Source: Bacteroidota bacterium
GTDB lineage: Bacteria > Bacteroidota > Bacteroidia > Bacteroidales > Paludibacteraceae
Direction: 5' to 3'
DNA: 64,000 bases
Assembly (NCBI GenBank): GCA_021779195.1
Contig: JAJYBB010000004.1
Coordinates: forward strand, 62,001 to 126,000
Under the pieces are notes generated by a model. The model saw only the letters and a program-made list of their open reading frames with translations. It was not told where the DNA came from and searched no databases. Below, piece by piece: positions 8,049 to 16,963 of this stretch; the stretch's first letter is position 1, and the number at the start of each line of letters is the position of its first letter. Position numbers and translations under genes: made by a program.

Positions 8049-8735
8049 TTATTCTGAATCAATTTCATTTTCATTAATTATTTCTGAGGAAAACTCATCC
8101 ATTGAAGATTCGTCATCGTTTGACTCATCATCCCATAAATCAACCGGGCGTTGTGGAGGTGAATGACGATACCAAATTGCTAGAGTTAATCCAATGAAAG
8201 CTCCTGACAAATGACCTTCCCACGAAATTGGATCGTTTGCCTGCCATGGAAAAACGTGCCATACCATGCTCCCATAAACAAATGCAACAATTAATGAAAC
8301 AGCTATCAACGGCACATATTCTCGAATAAACCCGCTGAAAAAAACGAAAAATGCCAAGGCATAAATTAATCCGCTAGCACCCACATGCCAAGCATCACGA
8401 CCTATCATCCAAAGCAATAAACCGCTGACAATATATGATATAATAAATACTTTAATTGCAATTTCACGATAAAAAAAGAATAAAAAACCCGACAATATTT
8501 CAAACGAAATCAGGTTATTAATTAAATGCGACCAACCCGAATGGATAAAAATGATCGTAAAAATACCCCACAAATGCTCAGGTCGTCGCGGATAAATACC
8601 GCCAGCATAAAAATCTAACCCCATACCTCTTTCAAAAACAAGGCTGATAATCATAAAAATCCCGATTAATGCAGGAATAAAGATAGCCCGATAAAATTGT
8701 TTTTGAAAAGAAGTACGCCGAGTATTAAAATGCAT
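8049..8735 (-). CDS. Rhomboid-family intramembrane serine protease
   Basis: About 228 residues from the ATG at 8735 (MHFNTRR); an extended frame begins only with a TTG at 8789, so the ATG is preferred. Six hydrophobic segments are seen. The catalytic serine lies in HVGASGLIYAL (GxSG motif) and the catalytic histidine in WEGHLSGAFIGL, and the HSGWSHLINN loop is the typical rhomboid L1/TM2 feature. It should cleave membrane-spanning substrates within the bilayer. The acidic Ser/Asp/Glu-rich tail (DESNDDESSMDEF) is an unstructured cytoplasmic end. A CAAAAATA (minus-strand TATTTTTG) at 8815-8822 may be its -7 element. Confidence 0.88.
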   Translation of the reverse strand: MHFNTRRTSFQKQFYRAIFIPALIGIFMIISLVFERGMGLDFYAGGIYPRRPEHLWGIFTIIFIHSGWSHLINNLISFEILSGFLFFFYREIAIKVFIISYIVSGLLLWMIGRDAWHVGASGLIYALAFFVFFSGFIREYVPLIAVSLIVAFVYGSMVWHVFPWQANDPISWEGHLSGAFIGLTLAIWYRHSPPQRPVDLWDDESNDDESSMDEFSSEIINENEIDSE

Positions 8736-8789
8736 TTGGAATTTGATTTGAAACGCAAAATTAATATAAGTTCTTAAACTAAACGTCAA

Positions 8790-9115
8790 ATCTTTGTGAA
8801 AAGTATTTGTCTATCAAAAATAAATAAAATGAATCTACTTTTCTGCTGATTTAATACATATATTCGATGTATATAAAATTGGTAATTGATAGCACTTTAT
8901 TATTTAAATTGAGGAGAATATGATCAGTTTCAAAAATAATTTTCAAAAAAACCATGCCTGGTATTGGAGATTTGTTAGTTTTTTAATAAATTGCGATCGT
9001 TTAAGTTGAATTTGTCTTCAAATAATAAGTTATTCAGATATACAAGTTTATATTTCTAAAAAACATTTTATTATAGACTCAACACATTTAAAATTATCCT
9101 TTACAAAAAAATACT
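8790..9115. other. Divergent intergenic region, 326 bp
   Basis: This separates the rhomboid gene (minus) from the glucan operon (plus). On the minus side TATTTTTG (8822-8815) fits a -7 element. On the plus side no exact TAnnTTTG is seen; TAAAATTG near 8875 is one mismatch away. A short inverted repeat ATACAT...ATGTAT lies at 8854-8872. No ORF of useful length or RNA gene was recognised. Confidence 0.5.
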
Positions 9116-11056
9116 ATGAGTTATCTCAATTTCGATAAATCGGTACTGGTAAATTTAGAAAAGTCGCTTACCAAAGAGCTAATCAGAACCAATCGTGCTG
9201 GATCGTATAACAGTACCACTTTAATTGACTGCAACACCCGAAAATATCATGGACAATTGGTCGTTCCGGTTCCGGCAATCGATGATTCCAATCATGTTCT
9301 CTTATCTTCATTAGACGAATCAGTAATCCAACATGGTGCAGAATTCAATTTAGGCATACATAAATTCAAAGATAACAATTATAGCCCGAATGGTCATAAA
9401 TACATTCGTCAATTTGATTGCGAATTAGTATCGCGTACCATTTACAGAGTTGGGGGTGTCGTTTTATCGAAAGAACGAATGTTGGTTTCCTTTGAACCGC
9501 GCGTAATTATTAAATACACGTTAATTGAATCACATTCCCCGACCATACTTCGATTTAAGCCCTTTTTAGCATTTCGAAACGTGAACGAGTTGACCCACCA
9601 AAATGACAAAGCTGACTCTTCATTTTGTGAAATAGAAAACGGAATTTGCATGAGTTTATACGAAAATTATCCGCGACTTTGCATGCAATTTTCAAAAAAA
9701 CCTACTTACATCCATCAACCCGATTGGTATAAAAATATCGAATACTTCAAAGAACAAGAACGTGGTTATGAATTTAAAGAAGACTTATTGGTGCCAGGAT
9801 ATTTCGAGATACCCATTCGAAAAGGAGAAACAATTATTTTTTCGGCAGGCATCTCTGAAGTTTCGCCTCGAAAACTAAAATCACTTTGGGAAGTAGAACT
9901 AACCCGTCGAAATCCGCGTACCGACATGTTCGAATGTCTTAAAAATGCTGCTCAACAATTCTATAAGCGTGAAGCTGACAAAACCTACTTACTTGCAGGT
10001 TACCCATGGTTTAAAGCACGGGCGCGTGATGAATTTGTTTCTCTTCCGGGTTGCACGTTGACTATTGGTCGTCGAGATTATTTCGATCTGATTATGAAAA
10101 CAGCAGTCGAAGAAATCAATCTTTTTTTGAACAATTCAACTAACGGGATTCAATTGCAAGGAATAGACGAACCGGATGTACTGTTATGGTTTTTATGGAC
10201 CATTCAGCGCTTTGCAAAAGCTACCTCAATTCACGAAGCTGCTGAACAATATGAAGCGCTGGCAACCAATATTATTACTTTCATTCGAAAACAAAATCAT
10301 CCAAAAGTGTTTTTACACAACAACGGATTGCTTTATGTAAACGGGAAAGAAAAACCGGCAACCTGGATGAATTCAATTGAAAATGGCATCCCAATTACAC
10401 CTCGAACAGGGTATGTTGTCGAAATCAATGCATTGTGGTACAACGCATTGAAATTTACAGCTGACTTATCACGGGAAAAAGGGAATGAACACGTATCCAA
10501 TTTACTCGATTATCAAGCCGAAATTGCCCGTGAATCATTTATAAAAACATTTTGGAACGGCACTTACTTATATGATTATGTTGATGGAAATTACAATGAT
10601 TTGGAAGTTCGCCCTAATATGATTCTATCAGTTTCATTACCTTATTCTCCTTTAGACAAGCAACAGCAAAAATCAATTTTGGATATTACAACAAAAGAAT
10701 TGTTAACCCCTAAAGGGTTACGAACACTTAGTCCAAAAAGTGGATTCTATCGTCCCAATTACGTTGGTGGTCAATTAGAAAGGGATCGAAATTATCATAA
10801 CGGACCTGTATGGCCATTCACTTTTGGAGGATTTGCCATGGCTTACTTACGCGTGTACAAACAAAGTGGAAAATCATTTTTGGAACGAATGTTGATTGGA
10901 TTTGAAGCAGAAATGACCGAGTTGTGCGTCGGCACTTTACCCGAATTATTTGATGGCAATCCTCCATTTAAAGGACATGGAGGTATGAGTTTTGCCATGA
11001 GTGTAGCTCAGGTATTATCAGTTTTAGAAGTTTTAAAAAATTTTGATAATCAGTAA
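9116..11056 (+). CDS. Glycogen debranching enzyme-like amylo-alpha-1,6-glucosidase (GH133)
   Basis: This 646-residue cytoplasmic protein has an N-terminal beta-sandwich GDE domain (about 1-270, with TLIDCNTRKYHGQLV) and a C-terminal (alpha/alpha)6 domain (about 280-640). Landmarks are AGYPWFKARARDEFVSLPG, PRTGYVVEINALWYNAL, and PELFDGNPPFKGHGG near the end. It should hydrolyse alpha-1,6 branch stubs of glycogen-like glucan. The motif usually written TWMD in GH133 enzymes reads TWMN here (residues about 421-424), and this may be normal in the Bacteroidales branch. It is the first gene of a three-gene operon, three bases before the GT4 gene. Confidence 0.88.
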   Translation: MSYLNFDKSVLVNLEKSLTKELIRTNRAGSYNSTTLIDCNTRKYHGQLVVPVPAIDDSNHVLLSSLDESVIQHGAEFNLGIHKFKDNNYSPNGHKYIRQFDCELVSRTIYRVGGVVLSKERMLVSFEPRVIIKYTLIESHSPTILRFKPFLAFRNVNELTHQNDKADSSFCEIENGICMSLYENYPRLCMQFSKKPTYIHQPDWYKNIEYFKEQERGYEFKEDLLVPGYFEIPIRKGETIIFSAGISEVSPRKLKSLWEVELTRRNPRTDMFECLKNAAQQFYKREADKTYLLAGYPWFKARARDEFVSLPGCTLTIGRRDYFDLIMKTAVEEINLFLNNSTNGIQLQGIDEPDVLLWFLWTIQRFAKATSIHEAAEQYEALATNIITFIRKQNHPKVFLHNNGLLYVNGKEKPATWMNSIENGIPITPRTGYVVEINALWYNALKFTADLSREKGNEHVSNLLDYQAEIARESFIKTFWNGTYLYDYVDGNYNDLEVRPNMILSVSLPYSPLDKQQQKSILDITTKELLTPKGLRTLSPKSGFYRPNYVGGQLERDRNYHNGPVWPFTFGGFAMAYLRVYKQSGKSFLERMLIGFEAEMTELCVGTLPELFDGNPPFKGHGGMSFAMSVAQVLSVLEVLKNFDNQ

Positions 11057-11059
11057 TAT

Positions 11060-12313
11060 ATGAAGGCATTAATGTTTGGTTGGGAATTTCCGCCTCATAT
11101 TTTAGGTGGATTAGGAACGGCAAGTTATGGATTAACACGCGGAATGTCGCTTCAACCCGATATGCATATCACATTTGTAATTCCCAAACCACATGGCGAT
11201 GAGGATCAGAGCTTTTTAAAAATTATCGGGGCATGCAATGTTCCAATTGTCTGGAAAGAAAATAATTGGGATTATATAAATCAGCGGATTGGCTTTCAAA
11301 TGAACCCGGATGAATATTTCAGACTGCGCAATGGAATTAAATATGATTTTACACGAATCTATACCAATGATTTGGGTTGTGTCGATTTTTCTGGTCGTTA
11401 TCCGGATAATTTAATCGAAGAAATATCGAATTACGAAGCGGTGGCAAGTGTTTTGGCGCATCAGCCTGATTTTGATATCATTCATTCACATGACTGGTTA
11501 ACCTATCCGGCTGGAGTTTTCGCAAAACAAATTTCAGGAAAACCGCTTGTGGTTCACGTACATGCTACTGATTTCGACCGAAGTCGTGGACAAGTCAATC
11601 CAACAGTTTATGGAATTGAAAAACGTGGTTTGGATGCAGCCGATCACATTATAACCGTAAGCAATTTAACACGTAAAATCGTAATTGAAAAATATTTTCA
11701 AAATCCAAAAAAAGTTACGACTGTGCACAATGCAGTTGAACCGCTTTCACACGTTGATACATTTAAAAAAACTGCTCGAAAGGAAAAAATTGTAACTTTT
11801 CTTGGACGAATCACCATGCAAAAAGGGCCTGAATACTTTGTCGAAGCGGCATCCCGCGTATTACAAAAAACCAAGAATGTTCGTTTTGTAATGGCTGGTA
11901 GTGGCGATATGATGCAAGCTATGATTGATTTAGTAGCTAAACGAAAAATTGCTGACCGTTTTCATTTTACCGGATTTCTAAAAGGGCGACAAGTGCACGA
12001 AATGCTTGCCGAAAGCGATGTGTATATCATGCCTTCTGTCTCAGAGCCATTTGGCATTTCTCCTTTAGAAGCCATGCAAATCGGTACGCCAACCATTATC
12101 TCTAAACAATCGGGTTGCGCCGAAATTCTGAACCATGCCATTAAAACAGATTATTGGGACATTGATTCCATGGCTGATGCTATTTTTTCTATTGTTGAAT
12201 ACCCTGCAATGCACAAAAGCCTCAGTGAATTAGGATTAGAAGAGGTAAACAACATTCGTTGGGAAGATGCAGGACTAAAAGTTCGTTCAATTTATGACAG
12301 TTTAATAAAATAA
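11060..12313 (+). CDS. Glycosyltransferase family 4, probable alpha-glucan/glycogen synthase
   Basis: This 417-residue GT-B protein begins MKALMFGWEFPPHILGGLG, with the glycine loop that binds the donor diphosphate. The second Rossmann domain starts near KIVTFLGRITMQKGPEYF and contains the retaining-GT E-x7-E motif EPFGISPLEAM. Placement between debranching enzyme and GH57 genes, three bases after the former, argues for glycogen or maltodextrin synthesis from a nucleotide-glucose donor. Many Bacteroidota carry this GT4 form rather than a classical GT5 GlgA; that assignment is inferred from context. Confidence 0.83.
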   Translation: MKALMFGWEFPPHILGGLGTASYGLTRGMSLQPDMHITFVIPKPHGDEDQSFLKIIGACNVPIVWKENNWDYINQRIGFQMNPDEYFRLRNGIKYDFTRIYTNDLGCVDFSGRYPDNLIEEISNYEAVASVLAHQPDFDIIHSHDWLTYPAGVFAKQISGKPLVVHVHATDFDRSRGQVNPTVYGIEKRGLDAADHIITVSNLTRKIVIEKYFQNPKKVTTVHNAVEPLSHVDTFKKTARKEKIVTFLGRITMQKGPEYFVEAASRVLQKTKNVRFVMAGSGDMMQAMIDLVAKRKIADRFHFTGFLKGRQVHEMLAESDVYIMPSVSEPFGISPLEAMQIGTPTIISKQSGCAEILNHAIKTDYWDIDSMADAIFSIVEYPAMHKSLSELGLEEVNNIRWEDAGLKVRSIYDSLIK

Positions 12314-12415
12314 TAAACCCATTTCTGAAATCAGTTTAAGCTTATTGCTGATATCACTTTGAAAATTTTTTTGATGTACAAAATTACCAATTTTAAAGAT
12401 ATAAACTAAGGCTTT

Positions 12416-13708
12416 ATGCGAAACATTTGCTTTTACTTTGAAATACATCAACCCGTGCGGTTGAAAAGATATCGTTTTTTTGATATTGGTCAGGATCATT
12501 ATTATTATGATGATTTTCAAACAGAAGATACCATCCGATATCTGACTGATAATTCATATTTGCCAGCTAATCAAATACTTGCTGAAATGATTCGCAATAC
12601 GAATGGAAAATTTCGATGTGCATTCTCAATTTCGGGGGTAGCGTTGGAACAGTTGGAGCAATATGCACCCGAAGTGATCGATAGCTTTAAAGAGTTGGCA
12701 AAAACAGGTAGTGTCGAATTTTTGGCCGAAACTTATCCACATTCATTGGCATCTCTGTATGATATGAACGAATTTGAGAAACAGGTAAAAATGCATGCTG
12801 ATAAGATTGAGTCATTGTTTGGGAAACGTCCAACGGTTTTTCGGAATTCGGAATTAATTTATTCGGATAAAATTGGAGAAATTATCTCAAAACTAGGCTA
12901 TAAAGCCATTTTGATAGAGGAAGCTAAACAAGTAATGGGTTGGAAAAGTACTAATTACATCTATTCACACCCCACACAATCAAAGCTTAAATTATTGATT
13001 AGAAATTTCAAGCTTAGTGATGATATTGCTTTTCATTTTTCAAATAATTCATGGCACGAATATCCGCTTACGTCCGAAAAATTTATTTCATGGATAACCT
13101 CGCTGCCCGCTGAGGATAATCTTATTAATCTCTGGATGGGCTACGAAGCGCTGGGTGTTTTTCAACGTCGGGAAACCGGAATTTTTGATTTTATCAAAGC
13201 ACTGCCTTATCATGCCATGGAAAATCAAATCAATTTTATATTACCTTCCGAAGCTGCTAAAAAATTAGAAAGTGCCGGCCCGATTAATGTTTCATATCCC
13301 ATCAGTTGGTCCGGAACCGGAAAAGATATCAGTTCTTGGAACGGAAACGACTTGCAACAGGAAGCTCTGAATAAACTTTATGCAGTGAGTGAGCGCGTTA
13401 GATTATGCAACGACAAACCGTTGCAACATGATTGGTTAATGCTTCAAGCTACCGATCATTTCAGATACATGAATCATAAAGATGCTTTTGGATCTCATTA
13501 CGATACTGCTTACGAAGCTTTTATGAATTATATGAACGTTTTAGCCGATTTTTTGGAACGCGTAGCAGCGCAATATCCGAGCAATATTGAAAATGAAGAA
13601 CTGAATGAATTATTAAAAACAATTCTAAATCAGGAAATTACAATTGAAAAATTAGAAACTGAATTAAAAAAGCTAAAAACACGAAAAGCCAAAAATCAAG
13701 AGGTTTAA
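12416..13708 (+). CDS. Glycoside hydrolase family 57 protein (alpha-amylase/branching-type fold)
   Basis: This 430-residue protein shows GH57 regions in order: FYFEIHQPVRLKRYRFFDIG (region 1), GSVEFLAETYPHSLASLYD (region 2), and TVFRNSELIYSDKIGEI (region 3, with the nucleophile Glu in NSEL). At region 4, where GH57 enzymes normally carry the acid/base Asp in a (D)xE-x-x-G context, it reads NLWMGYEALGVF, with Gly in place of Asp. The C-terminus (from about 380) is a charged coiled coil. It is third in the operon, 102 bases after the GT4 gene. It may therefore be a weak or non-catalytic glucan-binding member. Confidence 0.85.
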   Translation: MRNICFYFEIHQPVRLKRYRFFDIGQDHYYYDDFQTEDTIRYLTDNSYLPANQILAEMIRNTNGKFRCAFSISGVALEQLEQYAPEVIDSFKELAKTGSVEFLAETYPHSLASLYDMNEFEKQVKMHADKIESLFGKRPTVFRNSELIYSDKIGEIISKLGYKAILIEEAKQVMGWKSTNYIYSHPTQSKLKLLIRNFKLSDDIAFHFSNNSWHEYPLTSEKFISWITSLPAEDNLINLWMGYEALGVFQRRETGIFDFIKALPYHAMENQINFILPSEAAKKLESAGPINVSYPISWSGTGKDISSWNGNDLQQEALNKLYAVSERVRLCNDKPLQHDWLMLQATDHFRYMNHKDAFGSHYDTAYEAFMNYMNVLADFLERVAAQYPSNIENEELNELLKTILNQEITIEKLETELKKLKTRKAKNQEV

Positions 13709-13976
13709 AATCATGAAACAAATTATTAACACTATATTTTAAATGGGAATTCTGTTGATTCTAAAATATAAAATTTAGTTACGGAACGATTTAAATGAGA
13801 AATATTAAGACAAAATTTCGATAACAAATAAGTAATTTTCTGCCTATTTTTTGACGGACTGTATTGATTCTAAATGATTGATTCAACTGTTTTAAATTTA
13901 CAAACTAATATTTTAACGATTGTAATGGTAATATTTTAATTTTTACACATCATTCTGAATAACAACAGCATAAAAT

Positions 13977-14004
13977 AAAAGTGTGGATTTAGATTCACAC
14001 TTTT
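13977..14004 (+). terminator. Probable terminator of the glucan operon
   Basis: The arms AAAAGTGTG and CACACTTTT pair perfectly over nine bases around a ten-base loop and are followed by TATTATT. The element lies about 270 bases after the GH57 stop codon and before the hisB promoter. Confidence 0.5.
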
Positions 14005-14110
14005 ATTATTAAAAGGATTGAGACTATCTCCCACAAGCCAAATTTTTGTATTGAATATCAATAAAAAAAAACCTACGCTTTAAAAATTTTATGTTCCGAA
14101 AGAAATAGCG

Positions 14111-14118
14111 TATTTTTG
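14111..14118 (+). promoter_or_regulatory. -7 promoter element of hisB
   Basis: TATTTTTG matches TAnnTTTG and lies 27 bases before the hisB start codon. A clear -33 TTTG is not visible at the expected distance. Confidence 0.45.
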
Positions 14119-14144
14119 TAGTTCAGAAACAAAGAAACTCATGT

Positions 14145-15293
14145 ATGACTGAAAATCAAGTTCAAGTCGCACCAAAAAAAAAGGTGCTTTTTATCGATCG
14201 TGATGGAACCATCATCGAAGAACCTCCTGTTACCTTTCAGGTTGATAGTTTAGAGGAAATGGTTTTTTTGCCCACTGTGCTTCGAAATCTTTATTTTCTA
14301 CGAAAGAAATTGGATTTTGAATGGGCTTTGGTTACCAATCAGGATGGATTAGGGACAACTGTGTATCCCCAAGAAAATTTCGATAAAGTTCAATCAAAAT
14401 TCATGCAAATACTAAATAATGAAGATATTCAATTCGATAAAGTTTTTATCGATACTTCATTCCCCGATGACAAAAAACCCACCCGTAAACCAGGAACAGC
14501 CTTATTATCAGAATATTTCAACCCAGATTATGATTTAGCAGCTTCTTATGTGATCGGCGATAGGATAACGGATGTAATGTTGGCAAAAAATTTAGGTTGT
14601 AAAGCCATTTTTCTTAATCATGATACAAATTTATTGATTCAATATGGATTAACTGAATATTGTGCATTGCAAACCGCTGATTGGAATCGAATTTCTGAGT
14701 TTTTATTTGCCGGAGAGCGCACCGCCATTATTCAACGAAAAACCAAAGAAACCGATATTTTCATCAGCTTGAATTTAGACGGAATAGGAAAAACGGATAT
14801 TCATACCGGCTTGAACTTTTTCGATCACATGCTTGAACAGATCGGCAAACATGCTGGATGCGATCTGACCATTAATGTGAATGGAGATTTACAAGTTGAT
14901 GAACATCATACCATTGAAGATACGGCAATAGCTTTAGGTGAAGCAATATATCGCGCCTTAGGCAATAAACGTGGCATCGAACGATATGGATTCTGCTTAC
15001 CCATGGACGACTGTCTTTGTTCTGTAGCATTGGATTTCGGAGGACGGGCTTGGTTGGTTTTTGAAGCCGAATTTAATCGAGAATATCTCGGCGATTTACC
15101 TACAGAAATGATATATCACTTCTTTAAATCGTTGAGTGACGCCGCAAAAATGAATTTGAATATTAAAGCTGAAGGTAAAAATGAACATCATAAGCTCGAA
15201 GGAATATTCAAAGCATTGGCAAAATCAATTAAAATGGCTGTGAAACGCGATATTTATCAGTATGAGCTTCCAAGCACTAAAGGAATAATTTAA
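14145..15293 (+). CDS. hisB: Bifunctional histidinol-phosphatase / imidazoleglycerol-phosphate dehydratase
   Basis: This 382-residue fusion has an N-terminal HAD phosphatase (about 12-170, nucleophile motif FIDRDGTI, later [17 protein letters not shown]) and a C-terminal dehydratase (about 190-382). The dehydratase manganese-binding motifs are [27 protein letters not shown] and [19 protein letters not shown]. It catalyses the dehydratase and phosphatase steps of histidine synthesis. The length matches the known fusion. The usual neighbours hisG, hisD and hisC are not adjacent; the gene stands at the start of a run with unrelated functions. Confidence 0.95.
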   Translation: MTENQVQVAPKKKVLFIDRDGTIIEEPPVTFQVDSLEEMVFLPTVLRNLYFLRKKLDFEWALVTNQDGLGTTVYPQENFDKVQSKFMQILNNEDIQFDKVFIDTSFPDDKKPTRKPGTALLSEYFNPDYDLAASYVIGDRITDVMLAKNLGCKAIFLNHDTNLLIQYGLTEYCALQTADWNRISEFLFAGERTAIIQRKTKETDIFISLNLDGIGKTDIHTGLNFFDHMLEQIGKHAGCDLTINVNGDLQVDEHHTIEDTAIALGEAIYRALGNKRGIERYGFCLPMDDCLCSVALDFGGRAWLVFEAEFNREYLGDLPTEMIYHFFKSLSDAAKMNLNIKAEGKNEHHKLEGIFKALAKSIKMAVKRDIYQYELPSTKGII

Positions 15294-15322
15294 TAATTAT
15301 TTTCATTTTCAATAACGAAATT

Positions 15323-16930
15323 ATGACTTCATTTCGAAATATATTATTCATTATCAGCTTATTAATTATCTCAAATCCAATTTATTCACAAACTCCAAGC
15401 TACGAACGCCCTCGTTTGATTATTGGTATTATAGTAGATGGATTACAACAAAAACACATCGATTATTTATGGAATTACTTGGAACCGGGAGGATTTAAAC
15501 GCCTTATCGAACAAGGAACTTCTTGTCGTAACGTTTCATACAATATTGTTTCTTCAGGAGATGCGGCAGATATAGCCACCGTTATGACCGGTTCGATACC
15601 TTATTATCATGGAATTACCGGAAATGCTTATTTCAAAAGATCCGACCGTACCATTCATTCTATTATTGAAGATGAAAATCAAAGTGGAATTGGCACTACA
15701 ATGAACGTATCGGCTCACAATTTGCTGGCAAGCACCATTTCTGACGAATTATATCTGGCATTCCCTGAAAAATCAAAAACTTATGCCATTGCAATTCGCC
15801 CCGAAGATGCTATCATGTTAGGTGGTCACACGGCCAAAAGCGTGGCATGGATTGATAATGTTTCTTTGAAATGGGTTACTACAACTTACTATTCCGAAGG
15901 TTTATCGCAATGGGCTGATAAAATGAATACTGACGGTACTTTCAATAACATTGTCGCACAGAAATGGGAGCCACTTTATAATATAAATACATATCTCTCT
16001 AAACCAAACAAAGAAGATAAAAAATGGGGATTTTATTATGATCCTACCTCCCGTGTTTCGCAATATTCTCCAACTACAATTTTGAAAAATACTCCTGCAG
16101 CCAATACGTTGGTTGCAGCTTTAGCACAAAAAATTATTGAAGGTGAAAATTTAGGAAACGATGCTTACCCCGACATGTTATTGCTTCAATTTACAGTTCG
16201 ACCGCCAAACGAAAACACCTTTGCGCTACAATCAGCTGAAAAAGAAGATATGTATTTACGATTAGATAAAGATATTGAGACCCTGCTTCAAAAAATTGAT
16301 GTAAAAATAGGTTTAGACAAAACACTCGTTTATATGTTTGCCAACCAAACTGGTACCCATTCTCCAGCAGAATTGGGAATGAATAAAATTCCTGCCGGAT
16401 ATTTCAATGCCCGTCGGTCCATGGCATTACTAAGCTCTTATTTAATAGCAATTTACGGAGAAGAGCGCTGGATTGATGGTTATTATGGAAAAAATATTTT
16501 CTTAAATAAATCAAAAATTGAAGAAAAGAAAATCAACTTCAAACAAATGCAACAAACCGTAGCTGATTTCATGTTAGAATTTGAAGGCATTCAATCTGCA
16601 TTCACTTCCTCCCAAATTGTAGGAATGAGCGGCAACACTGGATCTGAAATGTTTCGAATTCGTAATTCAATGCATAAAAACACAGTCGGAGATGTAATTT
16701 TTACACTTCTACCTGGGTGGATTGAAGTAGATGATAAAAATAAACCCGTAGGCGAATCGAATGCAATAGTTTCATACACACCGCTTTATTTTTTTGGTTG
16801 GCACATCAAACCACGAAAAGTGGATGCCGCTTACCAAACAACTGACATTGCTCCAACCCTTTCAAGACTTTTAAATATTCCCATGCCCAATGCAGCAACC
16901 GGTAAACCAATTGAAGAAATAGTAAAGTAA
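15323..16930 (+). CDS. Alkaline-phosphatase-superfamily protein, probably non-catalytic
   Basis: This 535-residue protein has a signal peptide (residues 1-22, ending SNPIYSQ) and the overall layout of PafA-type secreted alkaline phosphatases. It has LIIGIIVDGLQQKHIDYL (first metal Asp region), VMTGSIPYYHGITGN, YLRLDKDIETLLQKID, and TTDIAPTLSRLLNIPMPNA at the end. The segment that should carry the nucleophile Thr reads VSSGDAADIATVMTG. The DYVGH-type Asp/His pair is replaced by RPPNE, the ADHG Asp-His by ANQTG, and the C-terminal HG-type His by SYTPLYF. The fold is clear, but most zinc ligands are missing, so activity is doubtful. It lies 29 bases after hisB. Confidence 0.8.
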   Translation: MTSFRNILFIISLLIISNPIYSQTPSYERPRLIIGIIVDGLQQKHIDYLWNYLEPGGFKRLIEQGTSCRNVSYNIVSSGDAADIATVMTGSIPYYHGITGNAYFKRSDRTIHSIIEDENQSGIGTTMNVSAHNLLASTISDELYLAFPEKSKTYAIAIRPEDAIMLGGHTAKSVAWIDNVSLKWVTTTYYSEGLSQWADKMNTDGTFNNIVAQKWEPLYNINTYLSKPNKEDKKWGFYYDPTSRVSQYSPTTILKNTPAANTLVAALAQKIIEGENLGNDAYPDMLLLQFTVRPPNENTFALQSAEKEDMYLRLDKDIETLLQKIDVKIGLDKTLVYMFANQTGTHSPAELGMNKIPAGYFNARRSMALLSSYLIAIYGEERWIDGYYGKNIFLNKSKIEEKKINFKQMQQTVADFMLEFEGIQSAFTSSQIVGMSGNTGSEMFRIRNSMHKNTVGDVIFTLLPGWIEVDDKNKPVGESNAIVSYTPLYFFGWHIKPRKVDAAYQTTDIAPTLSRLLNIPMPNAATGKPIEEIVK

Positions 16931-16963
16931 TTTTAGATTAATTATACAATAAACTAAAAATTA

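Larger units (their letters stand above)
13709..14144. other. Intergenic region, 436 bp, between glucan operon and hisB
   Basis: No ORF of useful length is present. It contains two direct copies of TAATATTTTAA (13906-13916 and 13929-13939, 23 bases apart), a hairpin at 13977-14004 and the probable hisB -7 element at 14111-14118. Nothing resembling a tRNA or riboswitch was recognised. Confidence 0.5.

Noticed and set aside
5826-8735. Envelope gene run as a polysaccharide export system
   Set aside because: The Wzz-like assignment is by topology only, and there is no Wza/Wzc or polymerase nearby.
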